58,541 bases of DNA from a virus (IMGVR_UViG_3300044715_001863:1-58541); one strand, 5' to 3'; counted from the first letter of the stretch, positions 18,300 to 27,413 are shown. Made by a program: numbers and translations. Notes: a model not told the origin generated them from the sequence alone.

Positions 18300-18729
18300 T
18301 TCCAAAAAATACCGTGATTATGAAATTGCTAACGTTTAAACTATTACCCATATTGATTTCTATTCTAGAAGGGTTAGTTGGAATTATGCTATCCAATTCA
18401 ATGGGTCTTATTCTTCCGTGCTCTATATTTTGTCCAGGAGCAATATCAAGATCAATCTCCTCGACATCATTTGGGTATTTGTCAACAGAAAAGACTAATT
18501 CTATCATATCCACTCTGAAAGATATTCCTTCTATTCCGGACTTAGTGGCTATAGTCTCTATAGAATATTCCACCGAGGCTTTCACGTCAGATAGTTCCTT
18601 TAGTTCAACTGGAACATTTTCTAACGATATGTCAGTTTCACCAAGAGTATGTATAAAAGAGTATTCACCTCTAGCATGTTTATCAGTCTTGGCAGCTGCA
18701 AAATGTTGATAGTCTTGTATTCTTCCCAT
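18292..18729 (-). CDS. Unknown protein, 145 aa
   Basis: Not recognised. Beta-rich C-terminal two thirds (VEYSIETIATKSGIEGISF, then SRIEINMGNSLNVSNFIITV) suggest a small jelly-roll or immunoglobulin-like fold of the kind seen in phage decoration proteins. It is the first minus-strand gene left of a divergent promoter region, and its end overlaps the frame of the next gene. A GATATATAG late-type motif is 14 bases before its start. Confidence 0.5.
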   Translation of the reverse strand: MGRIQDYQHFAAAKTDKHARGEYSFIHTLGETDISLENVPVELKELSDVKASVEYSIETIATKSGIEGISFRVDMIELVFSVDKYPNDVEEIDLDIAPGQNIEHGRIRPIELDSIIPTNPSRIEINMGNSLNVSNFIITVFFGNE

Positions 18730-18743
18730 AATTTAATCAATTC

Positions 18744-18751
18744 TATATATC
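18744..18751 (-). promoter_or_regulatory. Candidate late promoter (GATATATAG), leftward
   Basis: The minus strand reads GATATATAGAATTG, 14 bases before the 145-residue gene, in the divergent spacer. Confidence 0.5.
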
Positions 18752-18771
18752 TTCTTGAGATTTTTTTGTAA

Positions 18772-18782
18772 CCATATATAAG
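18772..18782 (+). promoter_or_regulatory. Candidate late-type promoter, rightward
   Basis: The plus strand reads CATATATAAG about 23 bases before the ATG of the only clear plus-strand gene. It lies back to back with the leftward motif in the same 76-base spacer. Confidence 0.4.
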
Positions 18783-18805
18783 ATAACAGGTATAATAAAA
18801 AAGAC

Positions 18806-19540
18806 ATGGAGAAGTTGAACCCAATATGGTTTTTGGAAAGTCCTCTTGACGTAGAGCACAAAAGCTATGTGCTTTTAGATTTTTTAAAAAATAAAAGTCA
18901 AAATCTAGACGGTCCCTCAGTACTGAGCAGTTTAAAGGAGATATCTACTCTCGTTAAAGCAATGAGCTCATTCAAGGAAAGTAGGAAAATACCAGGGTTT
19001 TTACTAGCCGGTATATCTAAAGAATCCCTATCTGAATACAATAAGATAGTGGATCTGCCTAAACAAAGCGACACTTTCAAAGAGATAGACGAGGTTATTT
19101 CATCGTCTTTAGGTATATTATATGAATTCTCAGAGATATGCTTAGAGATCATTAAAGAGGAAGAGGAAAAGATCAAGATATTCAAGCTAGAGTCTAAATA
19201 CGATAGAATTTCAGGGCTTTCGGAATCAGGTGTTCTACTAATAAGAAATATGATAACAGAAAGACTGATCCCGTATTATTGGAAGGAAACGATAATGAAT
19301 ACGGAGGGAAGTAAAAAAGATGTCATAGTAATGAAAAAAATATCTCTGAACAATAAGAAATTCTCTCTATCGTACGAGCACATCTATCACGAGATCTTAT
19401 CCGAAATGGGAGCTGATAAAAATTTCACTCCAGCATTCTATGTTGTTGAGATCTATGAAAACTTTTCAGAAAAATCAGACATTCTGAAATTGGCAAAAGA
19501 TAAATTCATAGAGACACTATCTAAAAGAAGAAAGCAATAA
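18806..19540 (+). CDS. Sole plus-strand gene, 244 aa, unknown
   Basis: Not recognised. It is predicted mainly helical, with a Glu/Lys-rich segment near residues 110-125 (ICLEIIKEEEEKIKIFKLE) and a basic C-terminus (ETLSKRRKQ). There is no signal peptide, membrane segment or clear catalytic motif. It is the one gene here read left to right, with its own promoter-like motif and a shared terminator at its 3' end against the convergent next gene. Codon and base use look like those of the neighbours, so recent foreign origin is not evident. Full-length coding with an ATG and an A-rich leader supports a real gene. Confidence 0.7.
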   Translation: MEKLNPIWFLESPLDVEHKSYVLLDFLKNKSQNLDGPSVLSSLKEISTLVKAMSSFKESRKIPGFLLAGISKESLSEYNKIVDLPKQSDTFKEIDEVISSSLGILYEFSEICLEIIKEEEEKIKIFKLESKYDRISGLSESGVLLIRNMITERLIPYYWKETIMNTEGSKKDVIVMKKISLNNKKFSLSYEHIYHEILSEMGADKNFTPAFYVVEIYENFSEKSDILKLAKDKFIETLSKRRKQ

Positions 19541-19545
19541 AAAAA

Positions 19546-19565
19546 GCCCCGAGAAACTCGAGGCC
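19546..19565. terminator. Bidirectional intrinsic terminator
   Basis: The hairpin GCCCCGAG-AAA-CTCGAGGC has A-rich sequence on the left and a T-run on the right, so it can end transcripts from both convergent genes. One mismatch is in the stem. Confidence 0.75.
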
Positions 19566-19584
19566 TTTTAAAGTTTTATATCTT

Positions 19585-20148
19585 TTATTTTCTTTTAGTA
19601 AAATCTGCTCTAACCGGACCTATATTATTTTTCATTCTATATTCATTACCTCTCATAGCTTTGGCGAAAAATTCGAAAACCTCGGCAGCTTTTACTGGGT
19701 CAATGCCTCTAAATTCTCTATCTAAGAGATCGTTAATTATTCCCTTTAGGTCTCCCTCTGGTGTTGAAAGCCCCTCGTTTATACCGGACAAATCTTTTAA
19801 TCTAGCAAGAGTAAAAGACCCAGTAGATTCAGAAACTTCACTCTGAGCTCCACCACCTTGACCTAGCATTTCCATAGATCCTGCTTGTATGAAAGGTGCA
19901 GTCTTACCGCTTTGAGGGTCTCTGAAAGAAATACCAGGATATCCTATCTTAGACTCCTTACCGAAAACTGAATCTGCATACCCAGCATAATCATAAGCAG
20001 GTTCTCTTTTAATAGGGCTTAGTCCGGAAAGACCTGGATCTCCCTCCTGATTCTCAGGAGCTAGAGGTTTATAGTTATTATCGTGAACTTTTTTAAGGAA
20101 CTTGTCGAAATCGAGAATGTCCCTTTTTGATACATCGTTTAAATTCAT
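19585..20148 (-). CDS. Probable head-associated protein, 187 aa
   Basis: Unrecognised. The N-terminus MNLNDVSKRDILDFDKFLKK contains the FxxF pattern of the putative capsid-targeting peptides, though with KK where [LI]xE would be. The middle is Gly/Pro/Ser-rich and probably flexible; the C-terminal third is helical (AAEVFEFFAKAMRG). It ends at the bidirectional terminator and is the last gene of the leftward unit starting around 20.9 kb. Confidence 0.5.
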   Translation of the reverse strand: MNLNDVSKRDILDFDKFLKKVHDNNYKPLAPENQEGDPGLSGLSPIKREPAYDYAGYADSVFGKESKIGYPGISFRDPQSGKTAPFIQAGSMEMLGQGGGAQSEVSESTGSFTLARLKDLSGINEGLSTPEGDLKGIINDLLDREFRGIDPVKAAEVFEFFAKAMRGNEYRMKNNIGPVRADFTKRK

Positions 20149-20163
20149 TTTCTTTCTTATATT

Positions 20164-20868
20164 TTAGAACGTGTCGGTCATTTTGCCTGGTCTTGATAAA
20201 GAACCAACTAATGTAGAAAACCAATTTGATTCACCACCAGTTTCGGCTTTAGCCTTTGCTTGAAGATCTTTAGCTCTCTTAATTGCCAAAGGACTCTGCA
20301 TGGATAAAGCTTTACCGATTCCTTTAGATAGCTTCTCTTGAGTTTCAGCATCAAGAGTTGATGCATATTCACCTGCACTAAATTCTATACCAGCTATGAA
20401 ATTAAGAATACCTATTATCTTTTTTCTAAGCTCATCCTCACCGAGTGCCTCGAAAGATTCAACAATCGTTCTAGTTAAAAGTCCTCCGGGTTCAAGGCCA
20501 AATTTTTCAGCTAAGGGATTAAAGATCGTATCCAAACCCGTTCTTTTTACTGAATCAACTATCGCTTCGGCAAGATAAGGATTAAGATAAGTCATATTCA
20601 ACTTTTCACCAGTTAATAGAGCAGGATAATCCTCCATTGGTATTGCCTCGACTACTTCCTGTATTAACATAGAAGCAGCAGTATCTGGCTTTATACCAAG
20701 TTTATTTAGGAGAAACTCTACAAGTTTTTGCTCAACTGCGGATCCTAATCCAGGACCAAAGAAATTAACTGCACCGGTTAGCAAACTACCAGCGTCAAAT
20801 TCCAATAAGCTGTCTTTCTGTGATTTACCACTAGAGAAAGATTCGAAAGATTTAATGTGATTAGACAT
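20164..20868 (-). CDS. Probable head-associated protein, 234 aa
   Basis: Not recognised. The N-terminus MSNHIKSFESFSSGKSQKDS carries the FxxF pattern, followed by LLEF, a possible prohead protease cut site. The rest is helical with amphipathic stretches (ALLTGEKLNMTYLNPYLAEA, DELRKKIIGILNFIAGIEF) and a Gly-rich segment that could be membrane-active. A GATATATAG motif is 20 bases upstream, so it starts its own late-type unit with the 187-residue gene. Confidence 0.5.
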   Translation of the reverse strand: MSNHIKSFESFSSGKSQKDSLLEFDAGSLLTGAVNFFGPGLGSAVEQKLVEFLLNKLGIKPDTAASMLIQEVVEAIPMEDYPALLTGEKLNMTYLNPYLAEAIVDSVKRTGLDTIFNPLAEKFGLEPGGLLTRTIVESFEALGEDELRKKIIGILNFIAGIEFSAGEYASTLDAETQEKLSKGIGKALSMQSPLAIKRAKDLQAKAKAETGGESNWFSTLVGSLSRPGKMTDTF

Positions 20869-20888
20869 AAAAATACGTTATTTTAGTC

Positions 20889-20896
20889 TATATATC
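20889..20896 (-). promoter_or_regulatory. Candidate late promoter (GATATATAG)
   Basis: The minus strand reads GTGATATATAGAC, 20 bases before the 234-residue gene. The ten central bases are identical to those at the motif near 27.41 kb. Confidence 0.5.
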
Positions 20897-20905
20897 ACTG
20901 CTCCT

Positions 20906-22315
20906 TTACATTTCAGAAAGAAAAAGATCTATTGCCTTCTGTCTATATGCTATTTTATCTTCCTTGATCTGTGGGTTCTTCAGGGGTATTTTCTTTCTTC
21001 CCACTATCTCGGGTGGCAGGATAGGAGAAAAAGTATCTTTTAGTATCTTCTTATCTTTTCTCCACTCAAGAGGTAAATGTAGTGCAAATCGCACTATGTC
21101 AAGATTTAAAAATGGGGTTCTTAGCTCCAGTGTATGGGCCATGCTCATCTTGTCCAATCGTGGCAGGTGATAGTAAGAAAGTTCTTCGAAAACATCTGAC
21201 TTTTGTGAATCAAATTCATGTATCCTTGAATATCCACCAAATAATTCATCAGAGCCATCACCGCTTATAACTATTCTATATCCAGTCTGTTCTTTGACAG
21301 CTTTAAATAAATGATACTGTGGTATAACAGAACCAAGATCGACTGGTCCTTCGTTCCATATTTTATAGATCTCCTTGTTTAAGGATTCGTCCATATCGTA
21401 TGTTAGCTTATTGACCTTGATATCAAGGTGTTTAGCTAGAAGGTCGACATATTCAGTTTCGCCATTCTCTATAGTGAACCAGTTTATTCTATCAATAGAC
21501 TCCGATTTCATTAATGCTGCAATAATAGATGAATCGAGTCCACCTGATATTAATGCGGATATTGGGTAATTCTTGCTAAGTAATCTATTCTTAACACTTT
21601 CTACCATCTTATCCCATAGCCATTCCATGTGTTCCTCGTATGGTTTACCTCGAAGCTCATAAATAGGGGAGTCAAATCCCTCCCAGTATTTTTGATAAAC
21701 CTGTTGGAACATAGGAGATACTATGTTAAAAGAGTAGATGTTATTAGGAAGTATTCTTTTTATTTCCTTATAAGGAGTTCTATTGTCAGTGTTATAACCC
21801 CACTTTCTAACGCTAGAAATATAAGTATCGTCTATGGAATATCCCTGACGATGCACACCTTTTATCTCCGAGGATATCTCACCTTCTTTATTAACATATA
21901 GACATTTTTTACCCAACGGGTCAGTAAAGCAAATAACATCTCCTGTTTTTGAATCATATATGACAATAGCCCAAAAACCATCCCAGGTTTGCATATGTGG
22001 AAGAAAGAGAGCTGAAAACATTTCAACACCTCCGAAATTATAAGAGCTAAAAAGATTACAAAGATACTCTATATCGGAGGAATATGCATTAGTATCGTAG
22101 TTGAAAATCTCACCATTAAAAAGCATATAGATACCATCTGATATTTGTTTTGGTTGGTACCAATTATCACCTTCCACTGTTTGGATAGGCAATCTATGAT
22201 GACATAGTGTAACACCTTCTAATTTTTTATCGGTTCTTTCAATTCCTCTATGAGAGATTGAATTTAATATTTCCTCAGTCGAGTTAAATTCAGTTGCTAG
22301 TATTATTCCGCACAT
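20906..22315 (-). CDS. asnB: Asparagine synthetase-like (class II glutamine amidotransferase)
   Basis: A 469-residue, near full-length AsnB-type enzyme. The N-terminal MCGI supplies the class II amidotransferase Cys at residue 2, with LPIQTVEGDNWYQP and GEIFNYD typical of the glutaminase domain. The synthetase domain has the PP-loop SGGLDSS at 257-263 and a later SGDGSDELFGGYSR. It would use glutamine and ATP to amidate an aspartate or other carboxyl group; E. coli AsnB is about 550 aa. It overlaps the adjacent P-loop kinase gene by 26 bases. True asparagine production versus a specialised amidation (compare the amidoligase near 4 kb) cannot be decided here. Confidence 0.85.
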   Translation of the reverse strand: MCGIILATEFNSTEEILNSISHRGIERTDKKLEGVTLCHHRLPIQTVEGDNWYQPKQISDGIYMLFNGEIFNYDTNAYSSDIEYLCNLFSSYNFGGVEMFSALFLPHMQTWDGFWAIVIYDSKTGDVICFTDPLGKKCLYVNKEGEISSEIKGVHRQGYSIDDTYISSVRKWGYNTDNRTPYKEIKRILPNNIYSFNIVSPMFQQVYQKYWEGFDSPIYELRGKPYEEHMEWLWDKMVESVKNRLLSKNYPISALISGGLDSSIIAALMKSESIDRINWFTIENGETEYVDLLAKHLDIKVNKLTYDMDESLNKEIYKIWNEGPVDLGSVIPQYHLFKAVKEQTGYRIVISGDGSDELFGGYSRIHEFDSQKSDVFEELSYYHLPRLDKMSMAHTLELRTPFLNLDIVRFALHLPLEWRKDKKILKDTFSPILPPEIVGRKKIPLKNPQIKEDKIAYRQKAIDLFLSEM

Positions 22316-22865
22316 TCTTTATAATTTTTGCTAAATCGTGTATTGATTGTTCATTAAATTCGTTTCTGAATCTTGTTACTTTTATGTCAGTGTGTTCAGA
22401 AGATATCTGATGGAGTATAAATTCATAAGCAAACTTCTCACTGTTTGTTTTCTCTACGTCATCCCACATATCCTTATTTCTATCCGATTGGTCGGGGTTA
22501 TCACCCTCTATGTAAATGATGTGAATATCCTTCGTTAAGCCATTAGAGTTTAAAAGACCAAGATGCTTCCTTGAAGTAGGTAGATCTATTCTTTTCTCTA
22601 GCAATCCCCAAGAAAGAACTGTGAGAAATCCACGATCTATGATAACATCATCCTGTATGAAGCCATCCCGATTTAATTGCATTAACATTAAATCCTTGCC
22701 CATAGAAAAAGAGTGAGCGGATTCGCTTTCTTTGCTTTCTAGATTAAGCCCGTTAAAGTATTCAACAAAATCAAATTGGAATCTAGGTATGTACAAATCC
22801 TCAGATATCTGTTTACTGAGAAATGTTTTACCGGAATTTCTGCAACCCTCAAATATGATAATCAT
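22290..22865 (-). CDS. P-loop deoxynucleoside/nucleotide kinase-like protein
   Basis: A 191-residue P-loop kinase. Walker A is GCRNSGKT (residues 7-14), and a DRGFLTVLSWG segment looks like the DR-type acceptor motif of thymidylate and deoxynucleoside kinases. The C-terminus is helical. A nucleotide-salvage role fits a large lytic phage, but the acceptor is not identifiable. Its 3' end overlaps the start of the asparagine-synthetase-like gene, implying joint translation. Confidence 0.7.
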   Translation of the reverse strand: MIIIFEGCRNSGKTFLSKQISEDLYIPRFQFDFVEYFNGLNLESKESESAHSFSMGKDLMLMQLNRDGFIQDDVIIDRGFLTVLSWGLLEKRIDLPTSRKHLGLLNSNGLTKDIHIIYIEGDNPDQSDRNKDMWDDVEKTNSEKFAYEFILHQISSEHTDIKVTRFRNEFNEQSIHDLAKIIKNVRNNTSN

Positions 22866-22913
22866 GAAGATTATATCATCAAAATGAGTTTTGTTTTCGT
22901 AAAATAATTGAAA

Positions 22914-25349
22914 TTAAGAATTCTTTACATTATAACATCTGCTCTTATCCTCCTGAGGCATTTGAGCAAAGTCTGTTGAATTCATTCTTTTCACGTGTAT
23001 CTTTATGCTTGGATAAACTCTGGATGCTATAAAATATACACTATTACCAAAAGCACACTTGATAGGAGATGAACTACTCTTAGACATTTTAGAAAGGCTT
23101 CCCCATCCCTCTAATCCATCATCTATATCCTTGTACTGATCTATTGTCTCGTCCTTGTTGATTATCTCTGATGTTGACTTAACTTTCATAGTGGATCCTT
23201 CATATTCTAACATAAATCCGTTCTTTTCTGATTCAGATTTGTTAGATAATATGCTATCACCTGCTATTCTTTTAGATACATTTGGGGTCAAAACGTTTTC
23301 ATAAATCCACTTAATAGAGCTTATGAATCTATCACCATCGAATGTAACCGTGTTAGCAATCATGCAGAGAAGATTATTAAGGACAACAATATCAGAGGCT
23401 CCGAGATCGGGATTGCTTTCGCCAATTTGGGACATTTCTTTTACTGCTTTGCCAATCTTCTTAGTTAAAAGATCGAATGGTATGTACGGTATTTCAGAGT
23501 TTTTAAGGATCTGAGAAACCATCTCATAAACGCCAGGAAAATCAAGATCAAGATCTGCATTTTTCTTATACAAGCTCTTGATTGACGCAGATCTAAAGTT
23601 AGGTCTCGTCATTCCAAACGTGCCCCAGTTTTCCAGATAACTTGAAACAAAATCCATACAGTCATCATCTGACATCATTCTAAGTTGTCTAGCTTCAGCC
23701 CACGATTTCCAATTTGACGGTGTCTTAAGACTCGTTTTGTCAGAATCTATAGCATATGCTCCACCCTCCCAGAAGAAATATTGATAATCTGTATTTTCAC
23801 CAACCTCAGTTACAGCTTGATTCCAAGCTTCTATAAAAGGTCCAGAATAAGAGGATCTAAAATTACCGTCCTCTCTTTTAAAATCGTCAGATTCAACCTT
23901 AAGGTCATAGTGCTTTCTCAATTTCTTAGCAAGATCATCAGTGTCAAAAGCATCCTTTTCTTTCTGTGACATTTTTTGGGAATTATTTTTTCCCTTGTCG
24001 TCAGTTAGATAAGATTCTAGATCCTTGGAAAAGCTTTCCTTGTCTATCACTATTTTTTCTTCGAAAATTGGATCACCGTAAACAAAAGAAAGAATAGATT
24101 CCTTTAGAGGTTTCTTTAGAGCTCTGAGATCATTTATTATTTGATCCTTGTGTTTTTTAGATATAAAATCTGATACAAGTATTGAATCTAGTAAAGCTTT
24201 ATCCATTTTACCGTCTATGTTCTTATTGCCCATATTTTTCTGGATGGCTTTAATAACAGACTCTGTCTTCTGTCCAAATGTACCCTTTTCTCCACTGCTT
24301 TTAAGAGCAGAAGAAGAACTAGGTATGCCATCTGCTAAAGCATCCTGTATATGAGCTATAAGTCCTGTACCAGCAAATCTTTTGTTTTCATCAGAATCGC
24401 CGAGCTTGATAGGAAAAACAAACTTAACCACCTCTGCTTCGTTTTCAGCTATCTCTTCTCTTAAAGATTTCATGGTCTCCAAATACTGAGTTTTAGCACG
24501 GGTTAGAATATCTAGAGCATCCGAACATATCTCCGTTGCATCAGAATAATATTTAGCTAATTCTGGCTCCTGATCTATTTCAGACATACTTCTATTAGTG
24601 GATTGTATAACAGCAGAATAATACTCGTTCATATACTTCTCAATCTGCTTCTCCAAATCCTCCAGGTGTTTTCTGTCTCTTTCGCTTATACCGTTTCTGG
24701 TAGCTTCAAGGACGTCCAACTTTTGATCCAGATCTATGAATACTCTTCTCCAATCTTTACCATATCCCATTTTTTGATTTTTGCCGTCGCAACTAGAAAT
24801 AAGGTTGTAAAGTATCTTTTTAAGATTCTCTATTCTTTCACCATAACCCATAAAAATGCTCTCATTAAGAAGTTTCTTAGTTTCCTCTATCTTCTTTAAT
24901 TTAACATTAGCCAAGACATCAACGGATCTTTGTATAGAAGAGCAATAGCTCTTAAATTCCTGTAGGGCATCCCTACCTTTATCTGCGGATATCTCATCTA
25001 TTCTGTGTAACACATCGCAAAATTTATCGAGCGATTCCCTATACATTGCCTTCGTGTCTGATAGCAACCTGCTGGAAAGATTCGCGTCCTCCGAGTAATC
25101 CTTTAGTTTTGAAACGAGCTCAGAGAGTGATCCTGATTTAGAAATATCATAAAGCTTATTTCTTAGAACATCAGGATTTCTATCATTTGAAGAAGCAATA
25201 TCAAAGACAATGGACTTAAATACATCCATAGTATTAGCAACAACCCTTGTTACGAAATCCAAGACAGTCTTTTTTCCGTCACCCGCCTTATTCGCTTCAG
25301 CTTCAAAGATCTGTCTGGCTATAGGATTATATTTGTAATATTCTTTCAT
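22914..25349 (-). CDS. Large helical head-associated protein, 811 aa
   Basis: Not recognised. The N-terminus MKEYYKYNPIARQIFEAEAN ends in a possible IFE|A protease site like those of packaged T4 proteins. Most of the first 330 residues are long charged helices (EDLEKQIEKYMNEYYS and similar), then a linker with many Lys/Ser, then a more globular C-terminal half (residues about 470-800) with aromatic clusters such as YQYFFWEGGAYAID. It lies directly before the coiled-coil pair and the major capsid gene in transcription order. A head-core or ejection role is inferred from context. Confidence 0.5.
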   Translation of the reverse strand: MKEYYKYNPIARQIFEAEANKAGDGKKTVLDFVTRVVANTMDVFKSIVFDIASSNDRNPDVLRNKLYDISKSGSLSELVSKLKDYSEDANLSSRLLSDTKAMYRESLDKFCDVLHRIDEISADKGRDALQEFKSYCSSIQRSVDVLANVKLKKIEETKKLLNESIFMGYGERIENLKKILYNLISSCDGKNQKMGYGKDWRRVFIDLDQKLDVLEATRNGISERDRKHLEDLEKQIEKYMNEYYSAVIQSTNRSMSEIDQEPELAKYYSDATEICSDALDILTRAKTQYLETMKSLREEIAENEAEVVKFVFPIKLGDSDENKRFAGTGLIAHIQDALADGIPSSSSALKSSGEKGTFGQKTESVIKAIQKNMGNKNIDGKMDKALLDSILVSDFISKKHKDQIINDLRALKKPLKESILSFVYGDPIFEEKIVIDKESFSKDLESYLTDDKGKNNSQKMSQKEKDAFDTDDLAKKLRKHYDLKVESDDFKREDGNFRSSYSGPFIEAWNQAVTEVGENTDYQYFFWEGGAYAIDSDKTSLKTPSNWKSWAEARQLRMMSDDDCMDFVSSYLENWGTFGMTRPNFRSASIKSLYKKNADLDLDFPGVYEMVSQILKNSEIPYIPFDLLTKKIGKAVKEMSQIGESNPDLGASDIVVLNNLLCMIANTVTFDGDRFISSIKWIYENVLTPNVSKRIAGDSILSNKSESEKNGFMLEYEGSTMKVKSTSEIINKDETIDQYKDIDDGLEGWGSLSKMSKSSSSPIKCAFGNSVYFIASRVYPSIKIHVKRMNSTDFAQMPQEDKSRCYNVKNS

Positions 25350-25362
25350 CTGGATTAATTTT

Positions 25363-26232
25363 TTAAGAGTACCTTTTAGCTAAAGTTATTTTAGATCTAA
25401 ACTCCCTGATTTTTTCAAGATATTTTTCTTTGATCTTTTTTATATTTCTTTCCGCTTCAATCTCAAAGTCTCTATCCTTTTTCTTTTTTATTTCCTCTTC
25501 TATTCTAGAGACCTCAAGATCCATATCAACATAAAGTCTGTTTCTTTCTTCCGTGCATATTTTCATTAGCTCTCTAGCTTCCTTTGGATCTAAGTCCTTA
25601 ACGCTATCTGAAAATTCACCTAGTGGTTTTTTAGAAAGCTTAGAAAGTGAGCTCTCGCTCTTTTCTAACTCCTCTTCCTTATCAGAAAGCTTACCAAGTT
25701 TACCTTTGTATTTTTTAGAAAGAACACTTTCCAATCTTGTTGATTTATCTAGAAATTTCTTATATTTGTCATAGAGATCAGAAGCCATCTCATCGTCACC
25801 CAATGATTTAGCTATATCATACATTCTTTTAGCTATGTCTGCATCTGCCTGTGCTTTCTCTTTTTCCCAGTAATCTGAAAGCCTCTTGTTTCCCTTCTTG
25901 ATGACTTCTACTTTTCTGAATATGTTTTCTAATTCCTTCTCCTTCTTTTTCTTTATTGCACTTAGAATTTGCTTCTTTCTCTCTATCATTCTTAAAGTGG
26001 ACTTTTCCTGAGCAGCATCAACATCTCCTTGGAGTTTGATTTCAAGTTGGTCGATCTCAGAGACTACGTCTTCCCACTCCCCTATGTACCCGGTTTCCGC
26101 TTTTTTAATTGCCAGGATAAGGCTATCTAGTTTTTCAACGGCACCGCCGAAGTTACCGCTTAGCCAATTTTTGATCGAAGTCAATACACTTGCTTCGTTC
26201 AATTGGTTCCATTGTTCAAATTTTAAAATCAT
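25363..26232 (-). CDS. Coiled-coil head-core-like protein, 289 aa
   Basis: Mostly long coiled coil, very rich in Lys and Glu. The N-terminus MILKFEQWNQLNEAS matches a capsid-targeting peptide with an LNE|A cut site. It shares a segment with the next upstream gene (RLSDYWEKEKAQADADIA here, RLREYWETTRAEDEYKLEQ there), so the two are probably paralogues. The rod-like build and charge recall T4 core and internal proteins. The gap to the upstream gene is 12 bases. Confidence 0.55.
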   Translation of the reverse strand: MILKFEQWNQLNEASVLTSIKNWLSGNFGGAVEKLDSLILAIKKAETGYIGEWEDVVSEIDQLEIKLQGDVDAAQEKSTLRMIERKKQILSAIKKKKEKELENIFRKVEVIKKGNKRLSDYWEKEKAQADADIAKRMYDIAKSLGDDEMASDLYDKYKKFLDKSTRLESVLSKKYKGKLGKLSDKEEELEKSESSLSKLSKKPLGEFSDSVKDLDPKEARELMKICTEERNRLYVDMDLEVSRIEEEIKKKKDRDFEIEAERNIKKIKEKYLEKIREFRSKITLAKRYS

Positions 26233-26244
26233 ACTCTTTAGTTG

Positions 26245-27384
26245 TCAATATACTACGATAGAAAACGAATCTAGATCGCTGGTGGCCTTGTCTATTTTAG
26301 AAGAACTTGGAGTTCCTGTAAAAGCATCTTGTACAGTTTTCTGAGCTGCTCCTGTCGTTCCACCTTGTGATGATGTAGCTTTGTTTATTTTATCTGTTAA
26401 GTCTTTAATCTTTGAGGATTTCGATGCATTTCTTCTGATCTCTTCCTCGTTCTTACCCATCTCCTTATATAGATTAAGTAGGCTAATTTTAGAGTCTAGA
26501 ATTACAGCAATCTCAATAGCATCCCGCTGAAACTTTTTAATAATGTTTTCAGATGCTTGACCTTTTATTATTTTTTTCCTAGCCTTCTCGAGGATTTCCT
26601 CTAAATCAGCCTTAAGATTCGCGATCTCTATCCCGATGTCTTTTTTTCTCTGTATTATGCTCTTTGTCTTCCCAGATTTTATTATCTTACCTTCCCTCTC
26701 TGAATCTATTCCGGAAGACTTTGGTTTATCATCCTTTTTAGAACCCTTAGCTAGCTCCGCTTTGAACTTTTCAGCAGCTTCTTCCGCATCTTTCTTTGCC
26801 TTCTCTATCTCTAATTTCTGCTTAGATAGTCTTTCAGCGTCAGCAGATCTATTCTTAAGAACTTGGTATTTAGCCTGTTCTAATTTATACTCGTCCTCTG
26901 CTCTTGTTGTTTCCCAGTATTCTCTCAATCTTGAACTTTTTGTAATCAATTTATCCAATAGATCATAAACTCTTTTAACATTGGCTTTATGAGATCCCAC
27001 TAAAGCTGTTTTTTCCTGATTCTTAGCATCGAGCTGCTTCTTTAATGCAGAAGACATTGAATCATTCTTTTCTTTAGATGCTTTAGCAAGCTCGTCTTCT
27101 AGATTATCGATTTCATCTGATAATTCAAATTTTGTATCGTAGAATTTTATCTCAAGATCCAACAATTTTTTTCTAAGGTCATCGATCATACCCGCTTTGG
27201 AGAATGATCCGAATAGAATTTTAGATGCCCCAGTTTTAAGATCATCTAAAAACCCCTCTTCTATGATAGAATCGTTATCTAGCTCGGAAATGATGTAATT
27301 AACTTCTATCATATCCTCACTGTTAGCTTTTTCTAATAGAGGCTTGATGTTTTTAAATTCTGAAAATTTTGCAAATCTACTCAT
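26245..27384 (-). CDS. Coiled-coil head-core-like protein, 379 aa
   Basis: An N-terminus with the FxxF..LLE pattern (MSRFAKFSEFKNIKPLLEKA) is followed by long Lys/Glu-rich coiled coil and a Ser/Thr-rich tail. It is partly paralogous to the 289-residue gene downstream. It is the first gene after the capsid terminator, with a strong GATATATAG motif 21 bases upstream, and may head the unit that includes the 811-residue gene. A role as internal head or core protein is inferred. Confidence 0.55.
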   Translation of the reverse strand: MSRFAKFSEFKNIKPLLEKANSEDMIEVNYIISELDNDSIIEEGFLDDLKTGASKILFGSFSKAGMIDDLRKKLLDLEIKFYDTKFELSDEIDNLEDELAKASKEKNDSMSSALKKQLDAKNQEKTALVGSHKANVKRVYDLLDKLITKSSRLREYWETTRAEDEYKLEQAKYQVLKNRSADAERLSKQKLEIEKAKKDAEEAAEKFKAELAKGSKKDDKPKSSGIDSEREGKIIKSGKTKSIIQRKKDIGIEIANLKADLEEILEKARKKIIKGQASENIIKKFQRDAIEIAVILDSKISLLNLYKEMGKNEEEIRRNASKSSKIKDLTDKINKATSSQGGTTGAAQKTVQDAFTGTPSSSKIDKATSDLDSFSIVVY

Positions 27385-27405
27385 ATTGATATTTTAATTT
27401 CAGTC

Positions 27406-27413
27406 TATATATC
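27406..27413 (-). promoter_or_regulatory. Candidate late promoter (GATATATAG)
   Basis: The minus strand reads TTAGTGATATATAGACTG, 21 bases before the 379-residue gene and just past the capsid-gene terminator, so transcription can restart here. Confidence 0.55.

Noticed and set aside
18306-18730. Plus-strand open frame opposite the 145-residue gene
   Set aside because: It is a shadow of the minus-strand frame, with Ser/Ile-rich composition typical of antisense reading.
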